A stretch of 64,000 nucleotides of DNA from JAXMCI01 sp046349435 (GTDB lineage: Bacteria; Pseudomonadota; Alphaproteobacteria; Dongiales; Dongiaceae): NCBI GenBank assembly GCA_046349435.1, contig JAXMCI010000005.1, positions 1 to 64,000 of the forward strand. The letters run 5' to 3'. The translations under genes and the position numbers were made by a program. This document shows, piece after piece, positions 9,655 to 18,436 of this stretch (positions are counted from its first letter, which is position 1; the number at the start of each line of letters is the position of its first letter). The notes beneath the pieces were generated by a model. It ran no database searches, was not told the DNA's origin, and saw only the letters and a list, made by a program, of their open reading frames with translations.

Positions 9655-11697
9655 TCAGAAGAAGCGCAGGACCAGGGCGAAGCTCTGCGGCTGGAGAGCG
9701 ACCCGGTGCGCCCGCACGACCACGTCTACCACGTTGGCCGGCAGGCCCGACCAGACGACCTGCTCGACATTGTTCTGGCGGTCGAAGGCGGACGCCCCGA
9801 CCGGCATGTTGCCATGCGCCTCGGCGCCGCCGCACGTGACGATCAGGTCTAGATCATTCTGCAGCGATGGCCCCGCGGGGTCGCTCCAGGCCAGGGTGGC
9901 CTTCAATCCGACGGCGCCCGCCGGCAGCTGAAGCTGGAAGGATGCCTCCTGGCCGGTGTCGAGCGCGGCAGCCTCGTCATGCAGGACCACGCTCGGATCG
10001 ACTGTCCTGGCGAGATCGATGCGGCCGAAGCCCTCGCTGAAATTGGGGATGTCGGCTGCCTCGGAAGGCACGTACTGACCCGCCAGATCAATGGCGCCAT
10101 TGATCAGCATGGCCTTGACCAGGGCCGCGCTCGGGCTGGCGATCTGGCGATCGCGGATGAGGTGCTGCCGCGTGATGGCGGCGCAGCCGGCGACCAGAGG
10201 GGTCGCCATGCTGGTGCCGGCCTCGTACATGTAGCCGGCCGGGGGGTTGGCTCCGAACAGCTGCTGCAGCTGCGCATCCCGCGACAAAGTGGAGAGGATC
10301 GCCGTCCCCGGGGCGACGACATCGGGCTTGATCCTCTGGTCCCGGGTCGGCCCGCGCGACGAGAATCCGGCCATGCCGTCTGGATTGTCGGCATAGCGAT
10401 CGTCACGCAGGGGCGAGACGGGATATCCGCTCGGATTGAGAGATCCGTAGGTCACGGCATTGCCGGGACGGTGGCTCTCGCTTGCGCCGACGGTGACACA
10501 ATTCTTGGCGGTCCCCGGCGGGGTGACCGTGCCGAGGTCGATCCTGCCGTCGCGGTTGGCATCGATGCCATCGTTGCCGGCAGCGAAGCAGATGAGCATG
10601 TCGCGATGCTCGAAGACGAACTGATCGACCGCGTGCGCCTCGCTGTCGTAGCGTCCGTACTGGGCGGCGCCGGTGGCACCCCAGGAGTTGGTGTGGATGC
10701 GCGCCCCCTCGTCGTCATAGGGCGCGGCGAACAGCTCCCGAAGATCGGTCGGGAGCCCGCCGAGGCCGTTCCCACCGTCGAGCACCGACTGGAGAACCAG
10801 CATCGCTGCCGGTGCGGTTCCCGAGATGCGGCCATATCCCGGGACGTTCTCCTGCCCGAGCACCGAGCCGCAGACATGCGTCCCGTGGCCGTGCGGATCG
10901 TTGGCGCGACCGGGGCGGCCGAGCGCATACAGGCGGCGCACGCGACCGGCGAAGGCCGGGTGGACGTTGACAGTATCCCCCTTGTCGAAGCCAGTGTCGC
11001 AGACGGCCACGACGACGCCCGCGCCATCGAGCCCGGCGACGCCATTGGCGCCCTGATGCACCGCATCCGCGCGCAGGATCGCGCCGGCAACATCATTGAA
11101 CAGCGTGTGCGCCGCCACCGGCTCGATGTGGCGGACCTCGTCGATATCGGCGATGGCCCGCAACCGGCGGGTGGGAACCCGAATCCGGATCTTGCGACCC
11201 TTGGCCGGCAAGGTGTCGGGATCGACCCCGGCCGCACGGGCGATCCGCTCATAGACATCGGGCCGCACCGCGCCCTTGTGCAAGATGATGTCGACCAGCT
11301 TGTCGCCGCCCGGGGTGAGTGGCGGGCCAATCTCGCCGGCCATCGCTCCGACCGGATTTGCAGCTGCCAGATCGGCCATCGCCGGACCGGCCAAGTCCGG
11401 ATTGATCTTGAATCCCTTGAGATAGACGTTCGCCCAAGTGACGAACGGCAGAGCGCGGATCTGCGAAAGATCGGTGCCGGTGAAATGCGCGATGTAGGTA
11501 TCGGTCGGCACGAACTCCAAGAGCTCGCATCCGGTATCGCTCAGCAGCTTGCGCTTCGCCGCGTCGAGCGGCTCGTTTACCTGGATCAGCACGAAGTCCG
11601 AGCTGGAAGCATCGGGGCTCGCCAGCGACAGCGCCGACAGCTGCTTCCCGTGGGCGACAGGATCGACAGTCACGCCATTGATACTGATCGTAGCCAT
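9655..11697 (-). CDS. S8 (subtilisin-family) serine peptidase, Kp43-like, no signal peptide
   Basis: 680 residues from the ATG at 11697, which has a good GAGGGAG ribosome site about 7 nt upstream; an earlier in-frame ATG (11760) lacks one. Catalytic triad motifs are all present: Asp in VAVCDTGFD, His in HGHGTHVCGS, Ser in AGTSMATPLVAG. About 200 residues precede the catalytic domain and may act as an intramolecular chaperone. The last ~120 residues (from about QEASFQLQLPAG, with ATLAWSDPAG) look like the jelly-roll C-terminal domain of Kp43-type subtilases. No Sec or Tat signal is visible, so secretion, if any, is by another route. Base composition is less GC-rich than its neighbours, hinting at acquisition. 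Confidence 0.9.
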   Translation of the reverse strand: MATISINGVTVDPVAHGKQLSALSLASPDASSSDFVLIQVNEPLDAAKRKLLSDTGCELLEFVPTDTYIAHFTGTDLSQIRALPFVTWANVYLKGFKINPDLAGPAMADLAAANPVGAMAGEIGPPLTPGGDKLVDIILHKGAVRPDVYERIARAAGVDPDTLPAKGRKIRIRVPTRRLRAIADIDEVRHIEPVAAHTLFNDVAGAILRADAVHQGANGVAGLDGAGVVVAVCDTGFDKGDTVNVHPAFAGRVRRLYALGRPGRANDPHGHGTHVCGSVLGQENVPGYGRISGTAPAAMLVLQSVLDGGNGLGGLPTDLRELFAAPYDDEGARIHTNSWGATGAAQYGRYDSEAHAVDQFVFEHRDMLICFAAGNDGIDANRDGRIDLGTVTPPGTAKNCVTVGASESHRPGNAVTYGSLNPSGYPVSPLRDDRYADNPDGMAGFSSRGPTRDQRIKPDVVAPGTAILSTLSRDAQLQQLFGANPPAGYMYEAGTSMATPLVAGCAAITRQHLIRDRQIASPSAALVKAMLINGAIDLAGQYVPSEAADIPNFSEGFGRIDLARTVDPSVVLHDEAAALDTGQEASFQLQLPAGAVGLKATLAWSDPAGPSLQNDLDLIVTCGGAEAHGNMPVGASAFDRQNNVEQVVWSGLPANVVDVVVRAHRVALQPQSFALVLRFF

Positions 11698-12009
11698 ATG
11701 ATCTCCCTCGCTACCGCTCTCTTGCACGGCCTCGCAACAGTTTCGTACCGTGATATACACTGTAGCAGATTAAATATTGTTTGGAAGATGAAAATCTGTC
11801 TCGACGCGGCAGAATGCAGATTACAACGGCAAAATGTCCGCATGGATGACGTTGTTGCCGCGCATGCGTGCAACAAGCCGCACAGATACGGCAGATCGCG
11901 CTTGTTCGCGCTGCGCCAGGCGGCGCGGCACCCGTGGGTCCGGTCGAACCACGCCGGCGAGGTAGACGGCGTCGCGCAGCCCCGTCCGGTTGAAGGCGGG
12001 GGGCCGGCC
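11698..12009 (-). promoter_or_regulatory. AT-rich non-coding stretch upstream of the S8 peptidase
   Basis: This 312-bp gap has no gene I can support. Bases about 11745-11850 are conspicuously AT-rich for this genome, with TATATC-like and TTTAAT-like hexamers on the minus strand. Peptidase transcription therefore probably starts there, leaving a leader of roughly 60 nt before the ribosome site. The glutathione reductase end flanks the other side. Exact -35/-10 boxes cannot be fixed by eye. Confidence 0.4.
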
Positions 12010-13386
12010 CTACTCCGCCGCCTCGGCGATCGGGTCGGGCTCGGGCGTGCGCATCGTCACGAACTCCTCGGCGGCGCTCGGGTGGATCGCCACGGTGCGG
12101 TCGAAATCGGCCTTGGTGGCGCCCATCTGCACGGCGATCGCCACGCCCTGGATGATCTCGGCGGCGTCGGGGCCGACCATGTGGGCGCCCAGCACGCGCT
12201 GGCTGGCGCGGTCGACCACCAGCTTCATCAGGGTGCGCTCGGCGCGGCCGGAGAGCGTGCCCTTGAGCGGCCGGAAGGTCGCCTTGTAGACGTCGAGCGC
12301 GCCGTGGCGGCGGCGCGCCTCGGCCTCGGTCAGCCCGACCGTGCCGATCGAGGGCTGGCTGAACACCGCCGAGGGCACCGTGTCGTGGTCGACCGACCAG
12401 GGCCGGCCGCCATAGACGGTGTCGGCGAAGGCCGCACCCTCGCGGATCGCGACGGGCGTCAGGTTGACCCGGTTGGTGCAGTCGCCGATGGCGTAGATCG
12501 ACGGCACCGCGCTCTGCGAGCCGGCATCGACCTTGACCGCGCCGGCCGCGTCGAGCGCCACGCCGGCCTCCTCCAGCCCGAGCTTGCGGGTATGCGGCCG
12601 GCGGCCGGTCGCCCACATCACCAGGTCGGTCTCGATCTCGCTGTCGTCGTCGAGCTCGAGGCGCCAGCCATGGGCCAGCTTCTCCAGCCGCCGCAGGTTG
12701 GTGCCGGGCTTCAGCGCGATGCCCTTGGCCGCCATCTCGTGCGCCAGCGTGCGGCGGACATCGGCGTCGAAGCCGCGCAGGATCTGCTCGGCGCGGAAGA
12801 TCTCGGTGACCTCGGCGCCGAGCCCGTGGAAGATGCCGGCGAACTCGACGGCGATGTAGCCGGCGCCGACCACCACGATGCGCCTGGGCAGGTGCGGCAG
12901 GTGGAACGCCTCGTTGGAGGTGATGCCGAGCTCGGCGCCGGGGATCGGCGGCACCTCCGGCCAGGCGCCGACCGCGACCAGGATGGTGGCGGCGGTCACC
13001 CGGCGGCCGCCGACCTCGACGGTGTGCGGGTCGACGATGACGGCGCGGGCCTCGATCAGCTCGACGCCGGACTTGGCGAGCAGCGAGCAGTAGATGCCGT
13101 TGAGGCGGTCGATCTCGCGGTCCTTGGCGGCGATCAGCGCCGCCCAGTCGAAGGAGGCCGGCGGCACCGTCCAGCCGAAGCCGGCGGCGTCCTCGAGCTC
13201 CTCGCGGACATGGGAGGCATAGACCAGCAGCTTCTTCGGCACGCAGCCGCGGATCACGCAGGTGCCGCCGACCCGCGACTCCTCGGCGATCGCTACCCTG
13301 GCGCCGTAGCCGGCGGCCATGCGCGCGGCGCGCACCCCGCCGGAGCCGGCGCCGATGACGAAGAGGTCGTAGTCGAAGCGAGCCAT
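12010..13386 (-). CDS. gor: Glutathione-disulfide reductase
   Basis: 458 residues, starting MARFDYDLFVIGAGSGG (FAD-binding GxGxxG). The redox-active disulfide motif is GGTCVIRGCVPKK, the NADPH-binding fold begins VVVGAGYIAVEFAG, and the C-terminal catalytic His-Glu pair is in AIHPSAAEEF. This is the bacterial/plant-type glutathione reductase, a homodimeric flavoprotein that regenerates GSH from GSSG with NADPH. It lies 14 nt downstream of the ABC permease gene and may be co-transcribed with it. A related disulfide oxidoreductase is possible, but the ALRWRGC-type variants (mercury, trypanothione) do not fit. Confidence 0.94.
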   Translation of the reverse strand: MARFDYDLFVIGAGSGGVRAARMAAGYGARVAIAEESRVGGTCVIRGCVPKKLLVYASHVREELEDAAGFGWTVPPASFDWAALIAAKDREIDRLNGIYCSLLAKSGVELIEARAVIVDPHTVEVGGRRVTAATILVAVGAWPEVPPIPGAELGITSNEAFHLPHLPRRIVVVGAGYIAVEFAGIFHGLGAEVTEIFRAEQILRGFDADVRRTLAHEMAAKGIALKPGTNLRRLEKLAHGWRLELDDDSEIETDLVMWATGRRPHTRKLGLEEAGVALDAAGAVKVDAGSQSAVPSIYAIGDCTNRVNLTPVAIREGAAFADTVYGGRPWSVDHDTVPSAVFSQPSIGTVGLTEAEARRRHGALDVYKATFRPLKGTLSGRAERTLMKLVVDRASQRVLGAHMVGPDAAEIIQGVAIAVQMGATKADFDRTVAIHPSAAEEFVTMRTPEPDPIAEAAE

Positions 13387-13400
13387 GCCAGAACCTCGTC

Positions 13401-14783
13401 CTACGCCGGGCGTGGCCGCAGCGCGCGGCCGGCCGCCGCCCAGCGGCTGCGCAGCAACCATAGCAACAACAGCAGCTCGAGGGCGACCGGGAGCAGCGCC
13501 TGCAGCGCCGAGGTGGTCGAGACCGGCACCACCAGGCTGAGCAGCGGCGTGGCGCCGAGCATGACGAAGAGGCCGGCGAGCGGGCCGTAGGCGACGGCGA
13601 GATAGAGGAAGGCGGCGAGGTCGGCGCGGCGGCGGCGCGTCACCGCGTTGAGCCAGAGCACGAACAGGATGTCGCGCAGCAGGAACAGCACGGCGGCCAC
13701 CACCATCGGCCAGGCGGCGGCGACCTTGCCGAGGCCCGCCAGCGCCAGCGGCGAGCCGGCCCAGAGGTCGATCGCCGGCAGCGTCAGGTCGCCGAGCAGG
13801 AAAGCCAGCGCCAGGGCGAGCCCGGCGAAGACGAGGTAGGTGGGCAGCCAGAGCGGCAGCAGCGTCCAGGCACGGCCGGCATCGCCGCGCGAGAGCGCCG
13901 CGCCGAGCGCGCGATAGGCGAGCGGGTCCTTGCGCTCGGCGAAGAGCGCGACGTAGGTCAGCGCCCCGGCGAGCACGGCCGGCACGACCAGCCAGCGGGC
14001 CGGCCCGCCCGGTCCCTCCAGCAGCGTCGGCCAGGCCAGTCCCTGGACCCAGCCGATGGCGAACACCAGGAATCCCAGCCAGACCCAGGGCGCCGCCCGG
14101 AACTGCAGCTCGACCCGCATCAGCCGGTAGCAGCCGAGCAGCGCCCAGAGCGCGAAGGCGGCGGTCGAGGCGAGCCAGAAGGCGGGCGCCGGCAGCGTCA
14201 GGTCGAACCAGCGGACCTGGCCGGCCGGGGCGTCCGAAAGCCCGCCCCCGGCCGTCGCGAAGCGCGCGGCGAACATCGCCAGCAGCCCGAGCAGCTGGCT
14301 GGCCGCCACCGGCAGGCGCCGCTCGCCCGGCAGCTTGCGGCGGAAGGCGAGCACGGCGAGCAGCGCCAGCGCGTGGCCGAGCAGCCCCAGCGCCACGAAG
14401 CGCGCCGCGCTCCAGGCGAGCGCCGCCGGGTCGGGCCAGGCCGGCCCGTAGCGCAGCCCGACGGCGAGCGCGATCAGGCCGCAATACCAGGCGAAGGCGG
14501 TGGCGCCGAGCAGCTTGCCGACCACCATCGGCCAAGCGCCGAGCGAGGACAGGCGCTGCCCGTCCCAGGTGCCGCCGGCGACCTCCTCGGCCAAGCTGTC
14601 GGCCGCCCGGCGCGTGCCCCAGAATCCGACCACGAGGTAGAAGACCCACTCGGCCGCCGCCGGGATGCCACGCGGCTCGATCATCCACATCAGCCCGAGC
14701 AGGATGCCGAGCACCACCGGCGCGGCGACCAGCCGCTGCGCCGAGAGCTGCAGCCAGAGATTGCGCCGCAGCTCGGGGTTCAT
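13401..14783 (-). CDS. ABC transporter permease (ABC-2-like exporter)
   Basis: 460 residues with many hydrophobic segments, for example VAAPVVLGILLGLMWMI near the N-terminus, AFAWYCGLIALAVGL, and paired helices throughout, consistent with a polytopic inner-membrane protein. It contains no ATPase motif. The start overlaps the end of the adjacent ATP-binding protein gene by 4 nt (ATGA), so the two are translationally coupled and form one transporter. The N-terminal EEVAGGTWDGQRLSS loop resembles the cytosolic face of ABC-2 permeases. Substrate is unknown. Confidence 0.82.
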   Translation of the reverse strand: MNPELRRNLWLQLSAQRLVAAPVVLGILLGLMWMIEPRGIPAAAEWVFYLVVGFWGTRRAADSLAEEVAGGTWDGQRLSSLGAWPMVVGKLLGATAFAWYCGLIALAVGLRYGPAWPDPAALAWSAARFVALGLLGHALALLAVLAFRRKLPGERRLPVAASQLLGLLAMFAARFATAGGGLSDAPAGQVRWFDLTLPAPAFWLASTAAFALWALLGCYRLMRVELQFRAAPWVWLGFLVFAIGWVQGLAWPTLLEGPGGPARWLVVPAVLAGALTYVALFAERKDPLAYRALGAALSRGDAGRAWTLLPLWLPTYLVFAGLALALAFLLGDLTLPAIDLWAGSPLALAGLGKVAAAWPMVVAAVLFLLRDILFVLWLNAVTRRRRADLAAFLYLAVAYGPLAGLFVMLGATPLLSLVVPVSTTSALQALLPVALELLLLLWLLRSRWAAAGRALRPRPA

Positions 14784-15715
14784 CGGCCGCCTCCGTCGCG
14801 CACGCGGGCGAGATAGGCCTCCTGCAGGCCGGTGCGGGCGGCGGCGAAGCCGGCCACCGGCAGGCCGGCATCGACCAGCCGGCGCAGCAGGGCGCGGCGC
14901 CGCCCGAGCCCGCCGGCCAGCAGGAAGCGGACGCCCTCGGGCGCCGGCTGCAGCCCGCTCACTCCGGCTTCGGCCGCGAGCAGCTCGAGCAGCCGGGGGT
15001 CGGGCTCGGACAGCGTGACGGTGATCTCCGCCGCCTCGTCCGGCGCGGCGTCGGACCCGAGCGGGCGATGCTCGACCACCCGGCCGTCGCGCAGGATCAG
15101 CATGTCGGTGGAGTAGTCCTCGAGCTCGGCCAGGATGTGCGAGGAGACGATGATGGTGAGCCCCTGCTGGCGCAGCCCGAGGAGCACGGCCGAGAGGCCC
15201 TGGCGCGCTTCGGGATCGAGCCCCGAGGCCGGCTCGTCGAGCATTACCAGCGGCGGCTCGTGGATGATCGCCTGGGCGATCGCCAGCCGCTGGCGCAGGC
15301 CGCGCGACAGCGTGCCGGCCTTGTCGCCGAGCCGGTCGGCGATGCCGAGCCGCCCGGCCGCGCGGGCCACCGCCGCCCGGCGCTCGCCCGCCGGCACGCG
15401 GCGCGTGGCGGCGTGGTGCAGCAGGCAGCGCTCGACCGAGAGCTCGTCATAGAGGCCGAAGAAATCGGCGAGGAAGCCCAGCCGGCGATGGCTCTCGCGC
15501 GGCTCCTGCTCGACATCGACCCCGTCGACCTCGATCCGCCCCGCCGCCGGCCGGTCGAGCGCCGCGATGCAGCGCAGCAGGGTCGACTTCCCCGCCCCGT
15601 TCGGCCCGACCAGCGCGGTGATGCTGCCCGGCGCGATGGCGAAGGACACCCCGTCGAGCGCCCGCTGCCCGGGATAGTCGAAGACGAGGTCGCTGACGGT
15701 GACGAGGGCGGTCAT
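14780..15715 (-). CDS. ABC transporter ATP-binding protein (exporter type)
   Basis: 311 residues. Walker A is GPNGAGKST near residue 37, the signature is LSRGLRQRLAIAQA (a variant of LSGGQ common in ABC-2 exporters), and Walker B is LVMLDEPASGLD followed by the H-loop SSHILAELED. A C-terminal ~80-residue extension is typical of drug- or lipid-exporter ATPases. It energises the downstream permease. It is transcribed divergently from the DUF4160 gene 56 bp away. The cargo cannot be inferred. Confidence 0.9.
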   Translation of the reverse strand: MTALVTVSDLVFDYPGQRALDGVSFAIAPGSITALVGPNGAGKSTLLRCIAALDRPAAGRIEVDGVDVEQEPRESHRRLGFLADFFGLYDELSVERCLLHHAATRRVPAGERRAAVARAAGRLGIADRLGDKAGTLSRGLRQRLAIAQAIIHEPPLVMLDEPASGLDPEARQGLSAVLLGLRQQGLTIIVSSHILAELEDYSTDMLILRDGRVVEHRPLGSDAAPDEAAEITVTLSEPDPRLLELLAAEAGVSGLQPAPEGVRFLLAGGLGRRRALLRRLVDAGLPVAGFAAARTGLQEAYLARVRDGGGR

Positions 15716-15731
15716 GGGGCCGGGGTCCGGC

Positions 15732-15766
15732 TTGAACTTGAAAACCTAACTAAGATAGGATATGTG
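15732..15766 (+). promoter_or_regulatory. Candidate promoter for the DUF4160-DUF2442 pair
   Basis: A short AT-rich patch in the 56-bp divergent gap. TTGAAC at 15732-15737 and TAGGAT at 15756-15761 are 18 nt apart. TTGAAA at 15738-15743 with TATGTG at 15761-15766 is an alternative at 17 nt. CCTA and TAGG (15745-15748, 15756-15759) form a weak inverted repeat that could be an autoregulatory operator. Confidence 0.4.
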
Positions 15767-15771
15767 GCGCA

Positions 15772-16011
15772 ATGGTCACGGTCCATCGCGCATTCGGCTA
15801 CCGCTTCGTGATCTTCGCGAACGACCACGCCCCGGCGCATGTTCACGTCTTCGGCCAGGGCGGTGAGGCGCGGATCTGGCTCGAGGGACCGGCAGCACCG
15901 AGCGCCGACCGTGTCGCCGGAATTGCCCGCGCTGACATCCGGCGGATCATGGCCGAGGTCGTGGCACAGCAGTCGATGCTGCTCGAGGCTTGGAGGCAGA
16001 TTCATGGATGA
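15772..16011 (+). CDS. DUF4160 domain-containing small protein
   Basis: 79 residues. It has the DUF4160 core: an N-terminal FVIFANDHAPAHVHVFG segment (the HxPxHVHV signature), an acidic/aromatic strand ARIWLEG, and a C-terminal helix ending in LLEAWRQIHG. The gene overlaps the DUF2442 gene by 8 nt, so the two are translationally coupled. DUF4160-DUF2442 pairs recur in many genomes and have been suggested to be toxin-antitoxin-like, but I know of no established biochemical activity. The composition is less GC-rich than neighbours, with an AT-rich promoter, consistent with a mobile accessory module. Confidence 0.85.
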   Translation: MVTVHRAFGYRFVIFANDHAPAHVHVFGQGGEARIWLEGPAAPSADRVAGIARADIRRIMAEVVAQQSMLLEAWRQIHG

Positions 16012-16408
16012 TACCTACGAGCAGGCGGAACTGCGTGGCCGGCGGGCATTGACGGAAGAGCCTCGGGCGCGTGAGGCACGATATGATCGGGCGACGGGCC
16101 GCATTATCGTGGAGCTCGCCAATGGCTGCAGCTTCGCCTTTCCGGCGCGGCAAGCGGAGGGACTGACCGAGGCCACCGACGCGGATCTCGCCGCAGTCGA
16201 GGTTCTTGGCCAGGGCACAGGGCTGCATTGGGAACGGCTCGACGTCGATCTCAGCGTCCCCGGACTGCTCGCCGGCCTGTTCGGAACGAAGGCCTACATG
16301 GACCGTCTGCGCGCCGCCCGGGCGGGGAGCGCCACCTCGCCAGCCAAGGCCGAGGCGGCGCGCCGCAACGGGCTGCGAGGCGGCCGGCCGAGGCGCAGCT
16401 CAGGCTGA
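16004..16408 (+). CDS. DUF2442 domain-containing protein
   Basis: 134 residues from the ATG at 16004. The DUF2442 core runs about residues 25-95: RYDRATGRIIVELANG, a phenylalanine-rich strand SFAFP, a short acidic turn, then GTGLHWERLDVDLSVPGLL. The GxxLhWe...D.D...pgLl ending is diagnostic. The last ~35 residues are Ala/Arg-rich and end RNGLRGGRPRR, probably disordered and nucleic-acid binding. It overlaps its DUF4160 partner by 8 nt. If this is a toxin-antitoxin module, the basic tail makes this the likelier DNA-binding antitoxin, which is inference only. Confidence 0.86.
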   Translation: MDDTYEQAELRGRRALTEEPRAREARYDRATGRIIVELANGCSFAFPARQAEGLTEATDADLAAVEVLGQGTGLHWERLDVDLSVPGLLAGLFGTKAYMDRLRAARAGSATSPAKAEAARRNGLRGGRPRRSSG

Positions 16409-16430
16409 GCCTCGGGCCGGCACAATCGGC

Positions 16431-17912
16431 TCAGATCCCGCCCATGCAGAGGTACTTGATCTCCAGGAAGTCATCCATGCCGTACTTCGAGCCCTCGCGG
16501 CCGATGCCGGACTCCTTGACGCCGCCGAAGGGGGCGACCTCGGTCGAGATGATGCCGGTGTTGATGCCGACGATGCCGTACTCGACCGCCTCGGCGACGC
16601 GCCAGACGCGGCCGATGTCGCGGCTGTAGAAATAGGCGGCGAGGCCGAACTCGGTGTCGTTGGCCATGCGGATCGCCTCCTCGTCCGTCTTGAAGCGGAA
16701 GAGCGGCGCGACCGGGCCGAAGGTCTCCTCGCGGGCGACCGCCATCTTCGGCGTCACGTCGGCCAGGATGGTCGGCTCGAAGAAGCTGTGGCCGAGCGCG
16801 TGGCGCTTGCCGCCGAGCACGACGCGGGCGCCCTTCGACACGGCGTCGGCGATGTGCTCCTCGACCTTGGCGACCGCCTTCATGTCGATCAGCGGGCCCT
16901 GCTGCGTCTCGCCCTTGAGGCCGTCGCCGATCTTGAGCTTCTTCACCGCCGCGGCGAGCTTCTCGGCGAAGGCGTCGTAGACGCCCTCCTGGACCAGCAG
17001 CCGGTTGGCGCAGACGCAGGTCTGCCCGGTGTTGCGGTACTTGGACGCCATCGCGCCCTCGACCGCGGCGTCGAGGTCGGCGTCGTCGAAGACGATGAAG
17101 GGCGCGTTGCCGCCGAGCTCGAGCGAGACCTTCTTCACCGTGCCGGCGCATTGCGACATCAGCAGCTTGCCGATCTCGGTCGAGCCGGTGAAGGAGAGCT
17201 TGCGCACGATCGGGTTGGAGGTCATCTCGCCGCCGATCGCCCGGGCCGAGCCGGTGACTATGTTGAGCACGCCCTTGGGCATGCCGGCGCGCTCGGCGAG
17301 CTCGGCCAGCGCCAGCGCCGAGAAGGGCGTCTGGGTCGCCGGCTTGATCACCACCGGGCAGCCGGCGGCCAGCGCCGGGGCGCATTTGCGGGTGATCATG
17401 GCGTTCGGGAAGTTCCACGGCGTGATCGCCGCGACGACGCCGATCGGCTCCTTGATCACCACGATGCGCTTGTCGGGCTGGTGCTGCGGGACGGTGTCGC
17501 CATAGATCCGCTTGGCCTCCTCGGCGAACCACTCGACGAAGGAGGCGCCGTAGGCGATCTCGCCCTTGGCCTCGGCCAGCGGCTTGCCCTGCTCGGCGGT
17601 CATCAGCATGGCGAGGTCGTCCTGGTTCTCCATCATCAGGTCGAACCACTTGCGCAGGATCTTGGAGCGCTCCTTGGCGGTCTTCGCCCGCCAGGCCGGC
17701 CAGGACCGGTTGGCCGCCTCGATGGCGCGGCGCGTCTCGGCCGCACCCATCTCGGGGATGGTGCCGAGCACCTCGTCGGTGGCCGGGTTGGTGACCTCGA
17801 TGGTCTTGCCGGAATCGGCGTCGGCCCAGGCGCCGTCGACATAGCATTGCTGGCGGAAAAGCCTGCTATCCTTGAGCGGCAGGGGCGACGACTGGACGGC
17901 ACGGAGCTGCAT
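16431..17912 (-). CDS. gabD: Succinate-semialdehyde dehydrogenase (NADP+)
   Basis: 493 residues from the ATG at 17912; upstream open frame is non-homologous. The protein follows E. coli GabD almost throughout: NLMMENQDDL-like and AEAKGEIAYGASFVEWFAEE blocks, PWNFPNAMITRKCAPALAAG, the glutamate base in SLELGGNAP, the catalytic Cys in GQTCVCANR, and the end EIKYLCMGG. It oxidises succinate semialdehyde to succinate, the last step of GABA catabolism. The nearby Pot-type importer and FAD-dependent amine oxidase make a polyamine/GABA link plausible. Its ATG overlaps that of the divergent gene within CATG at 17910-17913. Confidence 0.95.
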   Translation of the reverse strand: MQLRAVQSSPLPLKDSRLFRQQCYVDGAWADADSGKTIEVTNPATDEVLGTIPEMGAAETRRAIEAANRSWPAWRAKTAKERSKILRKWFDLMMENQDDLAMLMTAEQGKPLAEAKGEIAYGASFVEWFAEEAKRIYGDTVPQHQPDKRIVVIKEPIGVVAAITPWNFPNAMITRKCAPALAAGCPVVIKPATQTPFSALALAELAERAGMPKGVLNIVTGSARAIGGEMTSNPIVRKLSFTGSTEIGKLLMSQCAGTVKKVSLELGGNAPFIVFDDADLDAAVEGAMASKYRNTGQTCVCANRLLVQEGVYDAFAEKLAAAVKKLKIGDGLKGETQQGPLIDMKAVAKVEEHIADAVSKGARVVLGGKRHALGHSFFEPTILADVTPKMAVAREETFGPVAPLFRFKTDEEAIRMANDTEFGLAAYFYSRDIGRVWRVAEAVEYGIVGINTGIISTEVAPFGGVKESGIGREGSKYGMDDFLEIKYLCMGGI

Positions 17913-18426
17913 GACGAACCTCGCTTCGAGTTGGGGCGGCCTGATCGGGAGTTGCCCGCAATATAGTGCCCCGGCGGCGCGGCGCAAACCGCGGCGGCCG
18001 GCAGCGGCTGCCGCCCTGGCCGTGCTGCTGCTGGCGCCGGCAGGCGTCGCGCTGGGCGCCGAGGACGAGGCCCGGCCGGTCGGCGACGCGGCAGCGCTGA
18101 CCGCGCTGCTGCACGACCACACCTTCTACGGCACCTATGTCGGCACCAAGCGGCCGTGGATGGAGTACTACGCGCCGGACGGCCGCTCCGCCTTCTGGGT
18201 CGATGGCTGCGTCTATCGCGGCCGCTGGTGGGCCACCGGCGACCAGGCCTGCTTCGAGTATCCCGAGCTCAGCGCCGGCGAGCCCTCCTGCTTCACCGTC
18301 GCCCAACGCGGCACCGCCTACGAGTTCTCCGCCCCGGGAGGCCCGCCGGTGGCGGTGGCCGACCGCACCGCCGCCGGCAATGCCGAGCGGCTGCCGCTCG
18401 ACGCCGGCGAGTGCATCGGCATGTAG
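17911..18426 (+). CDS. Small exported protein of unknown function
   Basis: 171 residues from the ATG at 17911. An Arg-rich stretch (RRKPRR) precedes a hydrophobic core (AAAAALAVLLLAPAGVALG), giving a Sec-type signal peptide with an unusually long n-region, then a mature domain of about 120 residues. That domain has four Cys and repeated Gly-aromatic strands (FYGTYVG, YYAPDGRSAFWVDG, YRGRWWATGDQACFEY), a pattern like small periplasmic beta-barrel or DUF995-type proteins, though I cannot assign a family firmly. No ATG, GTG or TTG lies between 17911 and the signal core; an ATG at 17872 is the only other option. It converges with a permease gene 10 nt downstream. Confidence 0.7.
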   Translation: MTNLASSWGGLIGSCPQYSAPAARRKPRRPAAAAALAVLLLAPAGVALGAEDEARPVGDAAALTALLHDHTFYGTYVGTKRPWMEYYAPDGRSAFWVDGCVYRGRWWATGDQACFEYPELSAGEPSCFTVAQRGTAYEFSAPGGPPVAVADRTAAGNAERLPLDAGECIGM

Positions 18427-18436
18427 CGGGGCGTCG

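Noticed and set aside
9979..13590. A 1203-codon plus-strand open frame opposite the S8 peptidase and gor
   Set aside because: Antisense shadow; both opposing genes have intact catalytic motifs and the frame shows no family resemblance.
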